Both the position numbers and the translations under genes were made by a program. A DNA stretch of 64,000 nucleotides from Methyloversatilis thermotolerans (GTDB taxonomy: Bacteria > Pseudomonadota > Gammaproteobacteria > Burkholderiales > Rhodocyclaceae), in contig NZ_KB889967.1 of the NCBI RefSeq assembly GCF_000372885.1, positions 2,104,655-2,168,654 on the forward strand, in the 5' to 3' direction. Numbering within the stretch: position 1 is the stretch's first letter; each line of letters opens with the position of its first letter. The notes beneath the pieces were generated by a model, which was not told the DNA's origin, did no database searches, and saw nothing but the letters and a program-made list of their open reading frames with translations. Shown in pieces: positions 27,234-34,116 of this stretch.

Positions 27234-28577
27234 ATGTCGCCCCACGCCGAATCGATCCGCCTTCGCCTCAGCGGCGGGCCACAGACCGCGCGGCAACTGG
27301 CTGAAAACATGGGCATCAGCCAGCCGACGGTGTCCCGCGCCCTGGCTGAGCTTGGCGACGACCTCGTGCGCATCGGCGCCGCGCGATCCATTCGTTATGC
27401 GATGCGCGACACGGTGCGCGGGCTGCCGGACATCCCCATCCACCGCGTCGACACCGAAGGCCGGATCACGCTGCTCGGTACACTGGTGCCGGTGCGGCCA
27501 GACGGCTTCGTGATGCACCAGACCGATGGCGCGACGCTGCACAGCGAGGGCCTGCCCTGGTGGCTGATGGACATGCGCCCGCAGGGCTTTCTCGGCCGCG
27601 CCCACGCGGCGCGTCACGGTGCCGCGCTCGGGCTGCCGGCGCGGCTCGCCGACTGGAACGATACGCACGCGCTGCGCGCGCTGCTGGCGCACGGTCACGA
27701 CATGGTGGGCAATCTGCTGGTCGGCGAAGCCGCCCGCGACCGTTTTCTGTCGCAGCCCCTGCCCGCCCCCATCGCCGACAACGACCGCGCTGAAACCTAT
27801 GTCCGTATGGCTGCCGAGGCAGCACAAGGCGACGCACCCGGTTCGTCAGCGGGGGGCGAGCAACCGAAATTCACGGCCTGCGCGATAACGCCGGCCGGCC
27901 CCCGGCACGTGATCGTGAAGTTCAGCGAAGCCGAGGACAGCCCGGTGAGCGAGCGCTGGCGCGATCTGCTGCGCGCCGAACACCTCGCGCTCTCCGTGCT
28001 GCGCGAGGCCGGCATCCCGGCCGCCCTCACCACCCTGATCGACCACGGCAGACAACGCTTCCTGCAGGTCGAGCGCTTCGACCGCGTCGGCCCGCTCGGC
28101 CGGCGCGCACTGCTGTCGCTCACCGCGCTCGACGCCGAGTTCGTGGGCGCCGCTGCGGAAGGCTGGCCCGTCATCGCGCACCGGCTGGCACGCGGCCGCC
28201 ACATCGCCCCCGAAGCGGCCGCTGGCGCCAGCCTGCTCTGGGCCTTCGGCACGCTGATCGGCAACACCGACATGCACGGCGGCAACCTGTCCTTCGTCGC
28301 CGAACAGGGCCGCCCCTATGCGCTCGCCCCCGCCTACGACATGACGCCCATGGCCTTCGCCCCGCGCAGCGGCGGCGGCCTGCCGGACACCGTGCCGGAG
28401 GCGGTCATCCACGCCAGCGTCGCCCACGACACATGGCGCCAGGCCGAAGCCCTGGCGAGCATCTACCTTGCGCGCGTCTCAAGCGAAGGCGGATTCAGCG
28501 CACGATTCGCGCCCTGCGTTGGGGCGCTGGTGAATCACCTTCACACGGCGAGCGCGCGGATTGCGCGGCTGGGGTGA
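27234..28577 (+). CDS. HipA-like kinase with N-terminal helix-turn-helix (YjjJ-type)
   Basis: The 447-aa protein fuses a winged helix (TARQLAENMGISQPTVSRAL, residues 20-39) to a HipA-type Ser/Thr kinase: GGEQPKFTA (ATP loop), HVIVKFSE, then ILIDHGRQRFLQVERFDR, and catalytic and metal motifs IGNTDMHGGNLSF and APAYDMTP. The fused HTH replaces a separate HipB antitoxin and matches the E. coli YjjJ group of HipA homologues. HipA kinases phosphorylate glutamyl-tRNA synthetase; the target here is unknown. The ATG at 27234 follows the repeated-operator region; an open frame upstream is not homologous. Confidence 0.87.
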   Translation: MSPHAESIRLRLSGGPQTARQLAENMGISQPTVSRALAELGDDLVRIGAARSIRYAMRDTVRGLPDIPIHRVDTEGRITLLGTLVPVRPDGFVMHQTDGATLHSEGLPWWLMDMRPQGFLGRAHAARHGAALGLPARLADWNDTHALRALLAHGHDMVGNLLVGEAARDRFLSQPLPAPIADNDRAETYVRMAAEAAQGDAPGSSAGGEQPKFTACAITPAGPRHVIVKFSEAEDSPVSERWRDLLRAEHLALSVLREAGIPAALTTLIDHGRQRFLQVERFDRVGPLGRRALLSLTALDAEFVGAAAEGWPVIAHRLARGRHIAPEAAAGASLLWAFGTLIGNTDMHGGNLSFVAEQGRPYALAPAYDMTPMAFAPRSGGGLPDTVPEAVIHASVAHDTWRQAEALASIYLARVSSEGGFSARFAPCVGALVNHLHTASARIARLG

Positions 28578-28816
28578 GCCGCGCGCAAACACTGACCGAC
28601 CTCGCCAGCCTGCAGCCCGCCCGTCAGGCCAGTGCGGCAGAAGTGCTGGCTTTCATCGAACGCGAACACCTGTTCGGCCTCGGCTGCGGCATCGTGGACA
28701 TGCACCTGCTCGCCTCCGCCCTGATCACGCAAGGCGCGAGATTATGGACACTGGACAAGCGGCTGGACCTGTTGGCCGAGCGGTTCGGCGTGGCGCATCG
28801 GATTGGCGCGCACTGA
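28574..28816 (+). pseudogene. C-terminal fragment of a VapC-like PIN-domain toxin
   Basis: The frame begins with GTG overlapping the HipA-like stop and encodes about 80 residues. Its end matches the C-terminal half of PIN toxins: EVLAFIEREHLFGLGCGIVDMHLLASALI and LWTLDKRLDLLAERF, with the two conserved C-terminal aspartates (VDxHLL and LDKR). The N-terminal half, holding the first catalytic Asp and the Glu, is missing and no VapB antitoxin precedes it. I therefore read it as a decayed toxin left by recombination, although translation from the GTG is possible. Confidence 0.65.
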
Positions 28817-28955
28817 GCGATCGGGCTGGAGGAGCAATCCCCATGGAATACTCGGGGTTTGACCCCAATCTCTCACTGGTCGAGCGCACTCAGGGTCGCG
28901 TGAAGAACAGAGGTCCGGCTCTTGTTCTCCGGACGTCAGGCGCATAATCCTGCCC

Positions 28956-29216
28956 ATGCCCACGATCAGCCAGTTCTTCGGTATCGTCATCCAGATGTTC
29001 TGGCGTGAACACGCACCGCCGCATTTTCATGCGCTTTACGCCGAACACGAGGCCGTGATCGACATCCGGACGCTTGAAGTAATAGGCGGCAGCCTGCCGC
29101 GCCGGGCGCTTGCGCTGACTGTTGAATGGGCGATGGAACATCGCACTGAACTGATGGAGGACTGGACGCTGTGTCAATCCAGACAACACCCGAAGCGGAT
29201 CAAACCACTGGAGTGA
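28956..29216 (+). CDS. DUF4160 protein
   Basis: The 86-aa protein has the DUF4160 pattern: PTISQFFGIVIQMFWREH, then PPHFHALYAEHEAVIDI and a helical end with LTVEWAMEHRTELMEDW. DUF4160 genes are very often followed by DUF2442 genes, as here (46-bp overlap). The pair is suspected to be a toxin-antitoxin-like or mobile module, but no activity is established. The His-rich PPHFHA motif could bind metal. Confidence 0.85.
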   Translation: MPTISQFFGIVIQMFWREHAPPHFHALYAEHEAVIDIRTLEVIGGSLPRRALALTVEWAMEHRTELMEDWTLCQSRQHPKRIKPLE

Positions 29217-29491
29217 TCCCGGCCGCCCCCTGGCGGATCAAGGCACTTTCGGTGCGGCCCGATTACCGTCTCGCCGTCACCTTCATGGATGACACGCAGG
29301 GCATCGCGGATTTCTCGGCGCTTCTGACGGCCGCGGAATGCGGCATCTTCGAAGCGCTCAAGGACAAGACCTGTTTCGATCAGGCCCGCCTGAATCTCGG
29401 CGCCGTGACCTGGCCCAACGGAGCAGACATGGACCCGGCCTGGATGTATGAACAGATCCGGGCGAATAAATTGTGGTCTGTCCCCTTTTAA
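29171..29491 (+). CDS. DUF2442 protein
   Basis: This 106-aa protein starts at a GTG inside the DUF4160 gene. Its core (IKALSVRPDYRLAVTFMDDT, then FEALKDKTCFDQARLNLG and VTWPNGADMDPAWMYEQI) is DUF2442. It is the second member of the DUF4160/DUF2442 pair. The last residues (KLWSVPF) come from DNA containing TGGTCTGTCCCC, a dispersed-repeat-like sequence, so the natural C-terminus may have been altered by an insertion. Confidence 0.83.
   Translation: MSIQTTPEADQTTGVIPAAPWRIKALSVRPDYRLAVTFMDDTQGIADFSALLTAAECGIFEALKDKTCFDQARLNLGAVTWPNGADMDPAWMYEQIRANKLWSVPF
29468..29489. repeat. TGGTCTGTCCCC-type dispersed repeat end
   Basis: The sequence AAATTGTGGTCTGTCCCC at 29468-29485 resembles a short repeat that I recall as scattered in proteobacterial genomes near transposases of the REP-associated type. 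It lies at the join where high-GC coding DNA changes to a visibly AT-richer segment. Only one copy was noticed in the window. Confidence 0.35.
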
Positions 29492-29525
29492 CCTCCAAGA
29501 AGTCACGCCAGACTCGGGCGGTCAA

Positions 29526-29936
29526 ATGTCAAAGGGTTTTATTTATTTGCTGAGCAACCCGTCGACACCAGGGCTCGTGAAAATAGGTTTCTCTCGTAAA
29601 GTACCTACCGAACGAGCTCTAGAATTGGACACAACAGGAGTACCGACCCCGTTTGTTGTCGAGTACTACTGCCTTGTCAATGACGCTGCACCACTTGAAG
29701 CCAAAATTCATCAAGAATTGGACAATAGACGTCTTCGAAAGGGCCGAGAGTTCTTCCGAATGAATGTATCCGAAGCACTCTCTTCTCTAAAAGAAATTAT
29801 CAAAGAGCCCGAGCACTCTTGGTCTCGGGAGGTCGTACCCGCTGCACGTCCTGCCATGGTCGAATGCACAAAATGCGGAGCCAAGTACGTTATTGCGACG
29901 CATTGCCCCAAGTGCAGAATTAAACTTGAATGGTAG
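29526..29936 (+). CDS. GIY-YIG/T5orf172-like protein with zinc ribbon
   Basis: The 136-aa protein opens with FIYLLSNPSTPGLVKIGFSRK, the T5orf172/Mug113 version of the GIY-YIG nuclease core, and has AKIHQELDNRRLRKGREFF with the Arg and Glu positions of that fold. A C-terminal zinc ribbon is seen: CTKCGAKY followed by HCPKC (CxxC-x9-11-CxxC). Such proteins are common in phages and islands; nuclease activity is likely but not shown. Base composition is lower in GC than flanking genes, suggesting recent transfer. Confidence 0.78.
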   Translation: MSKGFIYLLSNPSTPGLVKIGFSRKVPTERALELDTTGVPTPFVVEYYCLVNDAAPLEAKIHQELDNRRLRKGREFFRMNVSEALSSLKEIIKEPEHSWSREVVPAARPAMVECTKCGAKYVIATHCPKCRIKLEW

Positions 29937-29973
29937 CCCTCACTCTCCTCGAAAAATATCCCAACCCCTTGGA

Positions 29974-30771
29974 TCAGACCAACTCAAGCTCCTCCAATCG
30001 AATCGCCATTGCTTCGACCGAAACACGGAACCGCTTGTTAAGCGGAACAATCTGTTCACCGTTAAATCGATCCGTTGATGCAAGTACGCGAGCGACTGCG
30101 CGCCTACTGGAGCACTTCTTTTCAAACGTCGGCAAATCACAACGGGCAAGCGCGAATACCGTGGCATCGTTGAGCACGAAGTTTCGAGCAAAAAAAGCTT
30201 GCTCAAACTCTGAGCAAATCAACTTCCGTGGCATCAGAAAAGCCGTTGCAAATTTATCTGCTATTGCTTCAATCGGATCACGCGATACCGAGTCACCGCT
30301 CAGCGGGCGATCCCGATGAAGGCCAGTCTGATGACCAAAGACAGCATGACCCAACTCATGCGCCAGAGTAAACAAACGAACCTCATGGGGAACTCTGCGA
30401 GACACGCTGACTACAAGGCTTTCAGCGTCGAAGATTCCTGCCACCTCTATCTCACGATTGGCGCCATCCCGAAATCTACCAAGGGTCTCCTCCAGCCGAA
30501 CATCAAAACCGATGAGGCGCAAAGCTATGTCAGGCTGCAGAATGTCCCTCGGTTTCGCTTCTGATGAGAATCCCAGCTCCGCACGCCTGCTCCACAAATC
30601 GAGCTGCACCGCTCGCGCGGCACTTTCAACGTCGTTGCTACCGCTAGTAGCTCTTATCGAGGGCTTCCGGTCAGAAGCAGCACTGATTCCGCCTTCTCCA
30701 TCCAAGTATGCGTAGGGGTTGCCGAGAAGGCGACGGTGTTCGGATATCCGATCAAACAAGCTCTTGCTCAC
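29974..30771 (-). CDS. ImmA/IrrE-type metallopeptidase
   Basis: The 265-aa product has the zincin motif HELGH at residues 138-142 within FTLAHELGHAVFGH, and a following IEAIADKFATAFLMP helix that supplies the third ligand, as in ImmA/IrrE peptidases. These usually cleave an XRE-type repressor encoded next door to derepress mobile-element or stress genes; no repressor gene is adjacent. The GTG at 30771 is chosen because AGGGG precedes it; a TTG five codons earlier is the alternative. Composition is AT-rich. Upstream DNA carries three operator-like repeats. Confidence 0.83.
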   Translation of the reverse strand: MSKSLFDRISEHRRLLGNPYAYLDGEGGISAASDRKPSIRATSGSNDVESAARAVQLDLWSRRAELGFSSEAKPRDILQPDIALRLIGFDVRLEETLGRFRDGANREIEVAGIFDAESLVVSVSRRVPHEVRLFTLAHELGHAVFGHQTGLHRDRPLSGDSVSRDPIEAIADKFATAFLMPRKLICSEFEQAFFARNFVLNDATVFALARCDLPTFEKKCSSRRAVARVLASTDRFNGEQIVPLNKRFRVSVEAMAIRLEELELV

Positions 30772-30829
30772 GACAGCCCCTTTCAAGAAACGCTAGCCAA
30801 AAGTCCGACTCAAGACCTTCATCGTAGAT

Positions 30830-30952
30830 TCTCACTAGAGACAAGAACGCCTTTCGTGCAATCTCAGTGAGCTACCCCCTCTCGTCTCACCTCAGAAAGT
30901 CACAACGTCTCATTAGAGGCAAGAGCAGCACCCTTTCGTCTCAGTAGAGACG
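30830..30952. promoter_or_regulatory. Three operator-like repeats upstream of the ImmA-type gene
   Basis: Within the otherwise gene-free 30772-31081 interval there are TCTCACTAGAGA (30830-30841), TCTCATTAGAGG (30908-30919) and TCTCAGTAGAGA (30939-30950). The third is extended to the 16-bp dyad CGTCTCAGTAGAGACG. On the opposite strand these read TCTCTANTGAGA, the same element repeated three times beyond the IS element at 32716-32772. They look like operators of a repressor that the adjacent peptidase might inactivate. Confidence 0.5.
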
Positions 30953-31081
30953 AGATTGACAGGTGAGAGGCAAAATAGAGCGTTTCAAGGACACACTATA
31001 TAGAGTTTGATCCGACACGCTTTCCATACAGCGCATTAGCTTTCCCTCTGTCGGATTAGGCAGATGGTGCCATTTCGCCTG

Positions 31082-31320
31082 CTACAGCCGGATTTCGACC
31101 GGGAAGCGTCCAGGCTGAAACAGCATGAAAGCTGGAATGGCGAGAGCAAGGCTTTGATTTGGGTCACCCCAGAAGTGCATTCCATATAGCGTGCCATCTG
31201 CCGTCATAACGGGGGAGCCACTGTGCCCCCCTACGGTGGCCGCATGAAATTGATAGGCACCAGCAATAACGATTGTTCCGCATCCCGCGTATTTAAGTGG
31301 TACGTTCGCCCACTCCTTAA
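31082..31320 (-). pseudogene. Trypsin-like serine protease, C-terminal remnant cut by IS
   Basis: The minus strand from the IS edge to a TAG at 31082-31084 encodes about 78 residues without a start codon. It contains the serine active-site motif GGHSGSPVMTADGTLYGMHF, typical of the catalytic Ser region of trypsin-like peptidases (GxSGSP). It ends FQPGRFPVEIRL. The part with the catalytic His and Asp should lie beyond the IS but is not found on the other side, so the gene was disrupted and its 5' part deleted. Confidence 0.72.
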
Positions 31321-31359
31321 TGAACCGCCCCGGGTTTCGCGGAGGCCCGTTGGGTTAAG

Positions 31360-32271
31360 TCAGGCTGGCACGAGGTCGGCCCGACGGGTGAGTTGCCGAT
31401 AGTAGTTCGCCTCTGCCTCGGCAGGCGGAATGTAGCCGATGGAACTGAGCAGGCGATGGTGGTTGAACCAGGACACCCATTCGAGGGTGGCCAGTTCCAC
31501 CGCCTCCCGTGTCTTCCACGGCGCACGGCGATGGATCAGCTCAGTCTTGTACAACCCGTTGATGGTCTCGGCCAGCGCGTTGTCGTAGCTGTCGCCCTTG
31601 CTGCCCACCGAAGGCTCGATGCCTGCTTCTGCCAGTCGTTCGCTGTAGCGGATCGACACGTATTGCGAGCCGCGGTCCGAGTGATGAATCAGGCTGCTGT
31701 CGCGCTCGGGCTGACGCGCGTACAGCGCCTGTTCCAGCGCATCGAGCACGAAGTCGGTACTCATCGAAGTGCTTACGCGCCAGCCCACGATGCGTCGGGC
31801 AAACACATCCACCACGAAAGCCACATACAACCAGCCCTGCCAGGTTGAGACGTAGGTGAAATCCGAGACCCACAGCTGGTTCGGCCGCTCGGCACTGAAC
31901 TGCCGATTGACCTTGTCCAGCGGGCACGCCACTTTGGGGTCTGCGACCGTGGTACGCACCTTCCTGCCACGTACGACACCTCGCAGGCCGAGCCTGCGCA
32001 TCAGACGTTCGACCGTGCAGCGCGCAACCTCTACGTCCTCGCGGTTCATCTGCTTCCAGACCTTGTCCGCGCCATAGACCTGCAGATTCGCATCCCACAC
32101 CTGTTTGATCGCAGGCTGCAACGCAGCATCCCGTTTCGCTCTGGCACTGAGCAGAGAAGCATCTCTGCAGCGCGCCGCATGGCGCCGATAGGCCGACGGG
32201 GCGATCTGCAGAACCTTGCACATCGGCTCGACCCCGTGGCGGTCGCGGTGCTCATCGACCAGCCCGTACAT
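31360..32271 (-). CDS. IS3-family transposase OrfB (DDE integrase)
   Basis: This is the catalytic frame of the IS (303 aa from its own ATG at 32271). It has an HTH_21-like start, then the rve integrase core with the DDE residues: Asp in WVSDFTYVST, Asp in IHHSDRGSQYVSIRY and Glu in NALAETINGLYKTELI. It overlaps orfA (TGATG) and is likely made as a -1 frameshift fusion at GTTTTTC within orfA (near 32305-32312). The frame is intact, so the element may still be active. Confidence 0.92.
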   Translation of the reverse strand: MYGLVDEHRDRHGVEPMCKVLQIAPSAYRRHAARCRDASLLSARAKRDAALQPAIKQVWDANLQVYGADKVWKQMNREDVEVARCTVERLMRRLGLRGVVRGRKVRTTVADPKVACPLDKVNRQFSAERPNQLWVSDFTYVSTWQGWLYVAFVVDVFARRIVGWRVSTSMSTDFVLDALEQALYARQPERDSSLIHHSDRGSQYVSIRYSERLAEAGIEPSVGSKGDSYDNALAETINGLYKTELIHRRAPWKTREAVELATLEWVSWFNHHRLLSSIGYIPPAEAEANYYRQLTRRADLVPA

Positions 32272-32591
32272 CACTTCAAACGGCGGTCGAGCTCCGCCTG
32301 GGCGAAAAACGCGCTGGCAAGTTTCAGGATCTCGTTGGCGCGGCGAAGCTCCTTGACCTCGCGTTCCAGATCCTTGATGCGCTGCGCATCCGCCGTCGTC
32401 ACGCCCGGACGCGCGCCCGCGTCGACTTCCGCCTGCTTGACCCAATCCAGCAGCGTCTGCGGCACGCAACCAATCTTCGGTGCGATCGATTCGACCGCCG
32501 CCCACAACGACGGGTACTCCCCGCGGTGCTCATGCACCAGCCGGACAGCACGCTCGCGAACCTCAGGTGAGAACTTCGATGATTTCTTCAT
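32271..32591 (-). CDS. IS3-family transposase OrfA
   Basis: The 106-aa protein has the transposase_8 helix-turn-helix ([20 protein letters not shown], then [13 protein letters not shown]) and a leucine-zipper C-terminus ([20 protein letters not shown]) ending [11 protein letters not shown]. It binds the IS ends and, through frameshifting into orfB, forms the full transposase. ATG at 32591 lies about 50 bp inside the right inverted repeat. Confidence 0.92.
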   Translation of the reverse strand: MKKSSKFSPEVRERAVRLVHEHRGEYPSLWAAVESIAPKIGCVPQTLLDWVKQAEVDAGARPGVTTADAQRIKDLEREVKELRRANEILKLASAFFAQAELDRRLK

Positions 32592-32677
32592 GGCTCCATC
32601 TTCTCAAGACTTGGAGCCTCCGCAAAATCCGGGGCGGTTCAGTTCATGAGAGCGCTCTCCAATCCAGCGGGAACAAG

Positions 32678-32701
32678 AAAAAGGGCGCCCGAAGGCGCCC
32701 T
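32678..32701 (-). terminator. Rho-independent terminator after nrdB
   Basis: On the minus strand AGGGCGCC-TTCG-GGCGCCCT is followed by TTTTT and more pyrimidines. A UUCG tetraloop closing an 8-bp GC stem with a T-tract is a strong intrinsic terminator. It lies 86 bp after the nrdB stop and presumably ends the nrdAB transcript. Confidence 0.85.
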
Positions 32702-32715
32702 GAGGTGTGCGTTAC

Positions 32716-32772
32716 CGTCTCTAATGAGACGTTATCGTCTCTAGTGAGATTGCTCTCGTCTCTAATGAGAAT
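32716..32772. promoter_or_regulatory. Three operator-like repeats at helical spacing
   Basis: CGTCTCTAATGAGACG (32716-32731), CGTCTCTAGTGAGAT (32736-32750) and CGTCTCTAATGAGAAT (32757-32772) start 20 and 21 bp apart, that is two DNA turns each. The first is a near-perfect dyad CGTCTC/GAGACG. They match, in inverted orientation, the three elements at 30830-30952 on the other side of the IS. They sit between the nrdB stop and its terminator. Confidence 0.6.
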
Positions 32773-32786
32773 CTACGTTCATCCCA

Positions 32787-33938
32787 TCAATCCCAACTCA
32801 ACGCCCCACCCGTCTGATACTCGATCACACGAGTCTCAAAGAAGTTGCGTTCCTTCTTCAGATCGATCATTTCGCTCATCCACGGGAAGGGGTTCTCCGC
32901 GCCCGGGTAGAGCACGTCCAGACCGATCTGCTGGGCGCGGCGGTTGGCGATGAAGCGCAGGTATTCCTTGAACATATTGGAGTTCAGGCCGAGCACGCCG
33001 CGCGGCATGGTGTCTTCGGCGTAGCGGTATTCCAGCTCGACCGCCTTGCGGAACAGGGCCTTCAGCTCTTCGCGGAATTCCGGGGTCCAGAGGTGCGGGT
33101 TTTCGAGCTTGATCTGGTTGATCAGGTCGATGCCGAAATTGCAGTGCATGGACTCGTCGCGCAGGATGTACTGGTACTGCTCGGCGGCGCCGGTCATCTT
33201 GTTCTGACGGCCCAGCGCGAGGATCTGCACGAAGCCGACGTAGAAGAACAGGCCTTCCATCAGGCAGGCGAACACGATGAGGCTCTTCAGCAGTTGCTGG
33301 TCGGCTTCGGGCGTGCCGGTCTTGAAGGCCGGGTCGGTCAGCACGTCGATGAAGGGGATGAGGAACTCGTCCTTGTCACGGATGGACTGCACTTCGTGAT
33401 AGGCGTTGAACACCTCGCCTTCGTCCAGGCCCAGCGACTCGACGATGTACTGGTAGGCGTGGGTGTGGATGGCCTCTTCGAATGCCTGACGCAGCAGGTA
33501 CTGGCGGCACTCGGGCGCGGTGATGTGGCGGTAGGTGCCGAGCACGATGTTGTTGGCGGCCAGCGAATCGGCCGTGACGAAGAAGCCGAGGTTGCGCTTG
33601 ACCAGACGGCGCTCGTCTTCGGTCAGGCCGTTCGGCGACTTCCACAGCTCGATGTCGCGCTGCATGTTCACTTCCTGCGGCATCCAGTGGTTGGCGCAGC
33701 CGGCGAGGTACTTTTCCCAGGCCCACTTGTACTTGAAGGGCACGAGCTGGTTCACGTCGGTGCCGCCATTGATGACGCGCTTGTCTTCGGCGCGGATGCG
33801 GCGCATGCGCGCGTCGCCCTGAGCGGCCGGCGTGGCCGGCGGCGCCATCGGCAGTTCGCGCGAATCAGGCATCGGAGTGCGCAGCGCCAGACCGGGTTGC
33901 GGTGCGGTCATCGGCAGGTCGTCTTCGAAACTCAGCAT
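32787..33938 (-). CDS. nrdB: Class Ia ribonucleotide reductase beta subunit
   Basis: NrdB houses the diiron-tyrosyl radical needed by NrdA to make deoxyribonucleotides under oxygen. The 383-aa protein shows metal-ligand motifs [30 protein letters not shown] and [17 protein letters not shown], and the C-terminal [19 protein letters not shown] used for contact with NrdA. An N-terminal extension of about 35 residues rich in Pro precedes the core. It lies 178 bp downstream of nrdA on the same strand. Confidence 0.96.
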   Translation of the reverse strand: MLSFEDDLPMTAPQPGLALRTPMPDSRELPMAPPATPAAQGDARMRRIRAEDKRVINGGTDVNQLVPFKYKWAWEKYLAGCANHWMPQEVNMQRDIELWKSPNGLTEDERRLVKRNLGFFVTADSLAANNIVLGTYRHITAPECRQYLLRQAFEEAIHTHAYQYIVESLGLDEGEVFNAYHEVQSIRDKDEFLIPFIDVLTDPAFKTGTPEADQQLLKSLIVFACLMEGLFFYVGFVQILALGRQNKMTGAAEQYQYILRDESMHCNFGIDLINQIKLENPHLWTPEFREELKALFRKAVELEYRYAEDTMPRGVLGLNSNMFKEYLRFIANRRAQQIGLDVLYPGAENPFPWMSEMIDLKKERNFFETRVIEYQTGGALSWD

Positions 33939-34046
33939 TGTTTTTTCTCCTTCGGTCGGCGCGCGCCGCGCGCCGGGTGGTTCTTAATGTCGGGCGGAAG
34001 GCACGCAATCCTTCTTTTCCCTGGCCCCTTTACAGCCTGCCCTCAC

Positions 34047-34085
34047 CCCCACTCCCCTCCGCTGATGCGGGAGAGGGGAGTGGGG
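34047..34085. repeat. Inverted repeat between nrdA and nrdB
   Basis: CCCCACTCCCCTC (34047-34059) and GAGGGGAGTGGGG (34073-34085) form a perfect 13-bp stem with a 13-nt loop. It sits in the nrdA-nrdB spacer and would fold in the mRNA on either strand. It may attenuate transcription or protect the upstream message, making NrdA and NrdB amounts differ. Similar C-rich/G-rich hairpins are common intergenic repeats in betaproteobacteria. Confidence 0.65.
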
Positions 34086-34116
34086 GGCGGCGCGGCCGGT
34101 TCCGGGCGAGCCTTGC

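Larger units (their letters stand above)
31321..32641 (-). mobile_element. IS3-family insertion sequence, complete
   Basis: The 1321-bp element is bounded by imperfect inverted repeats that start TGAACCGCCCCGG at both ends: TGAACCGCCCCGGGTTT on the left, and on the right its complement with GGATTT. It holds two overlapping minus-strand frames, orfA and orfB, as usual for IS3. No matching target-site duplication flanks it (TAA/TTAA on the left, GTT on the right), which suggests a deletion next to the element after insertion. The truncated protease on its left supports that. Confidence 0.9.
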
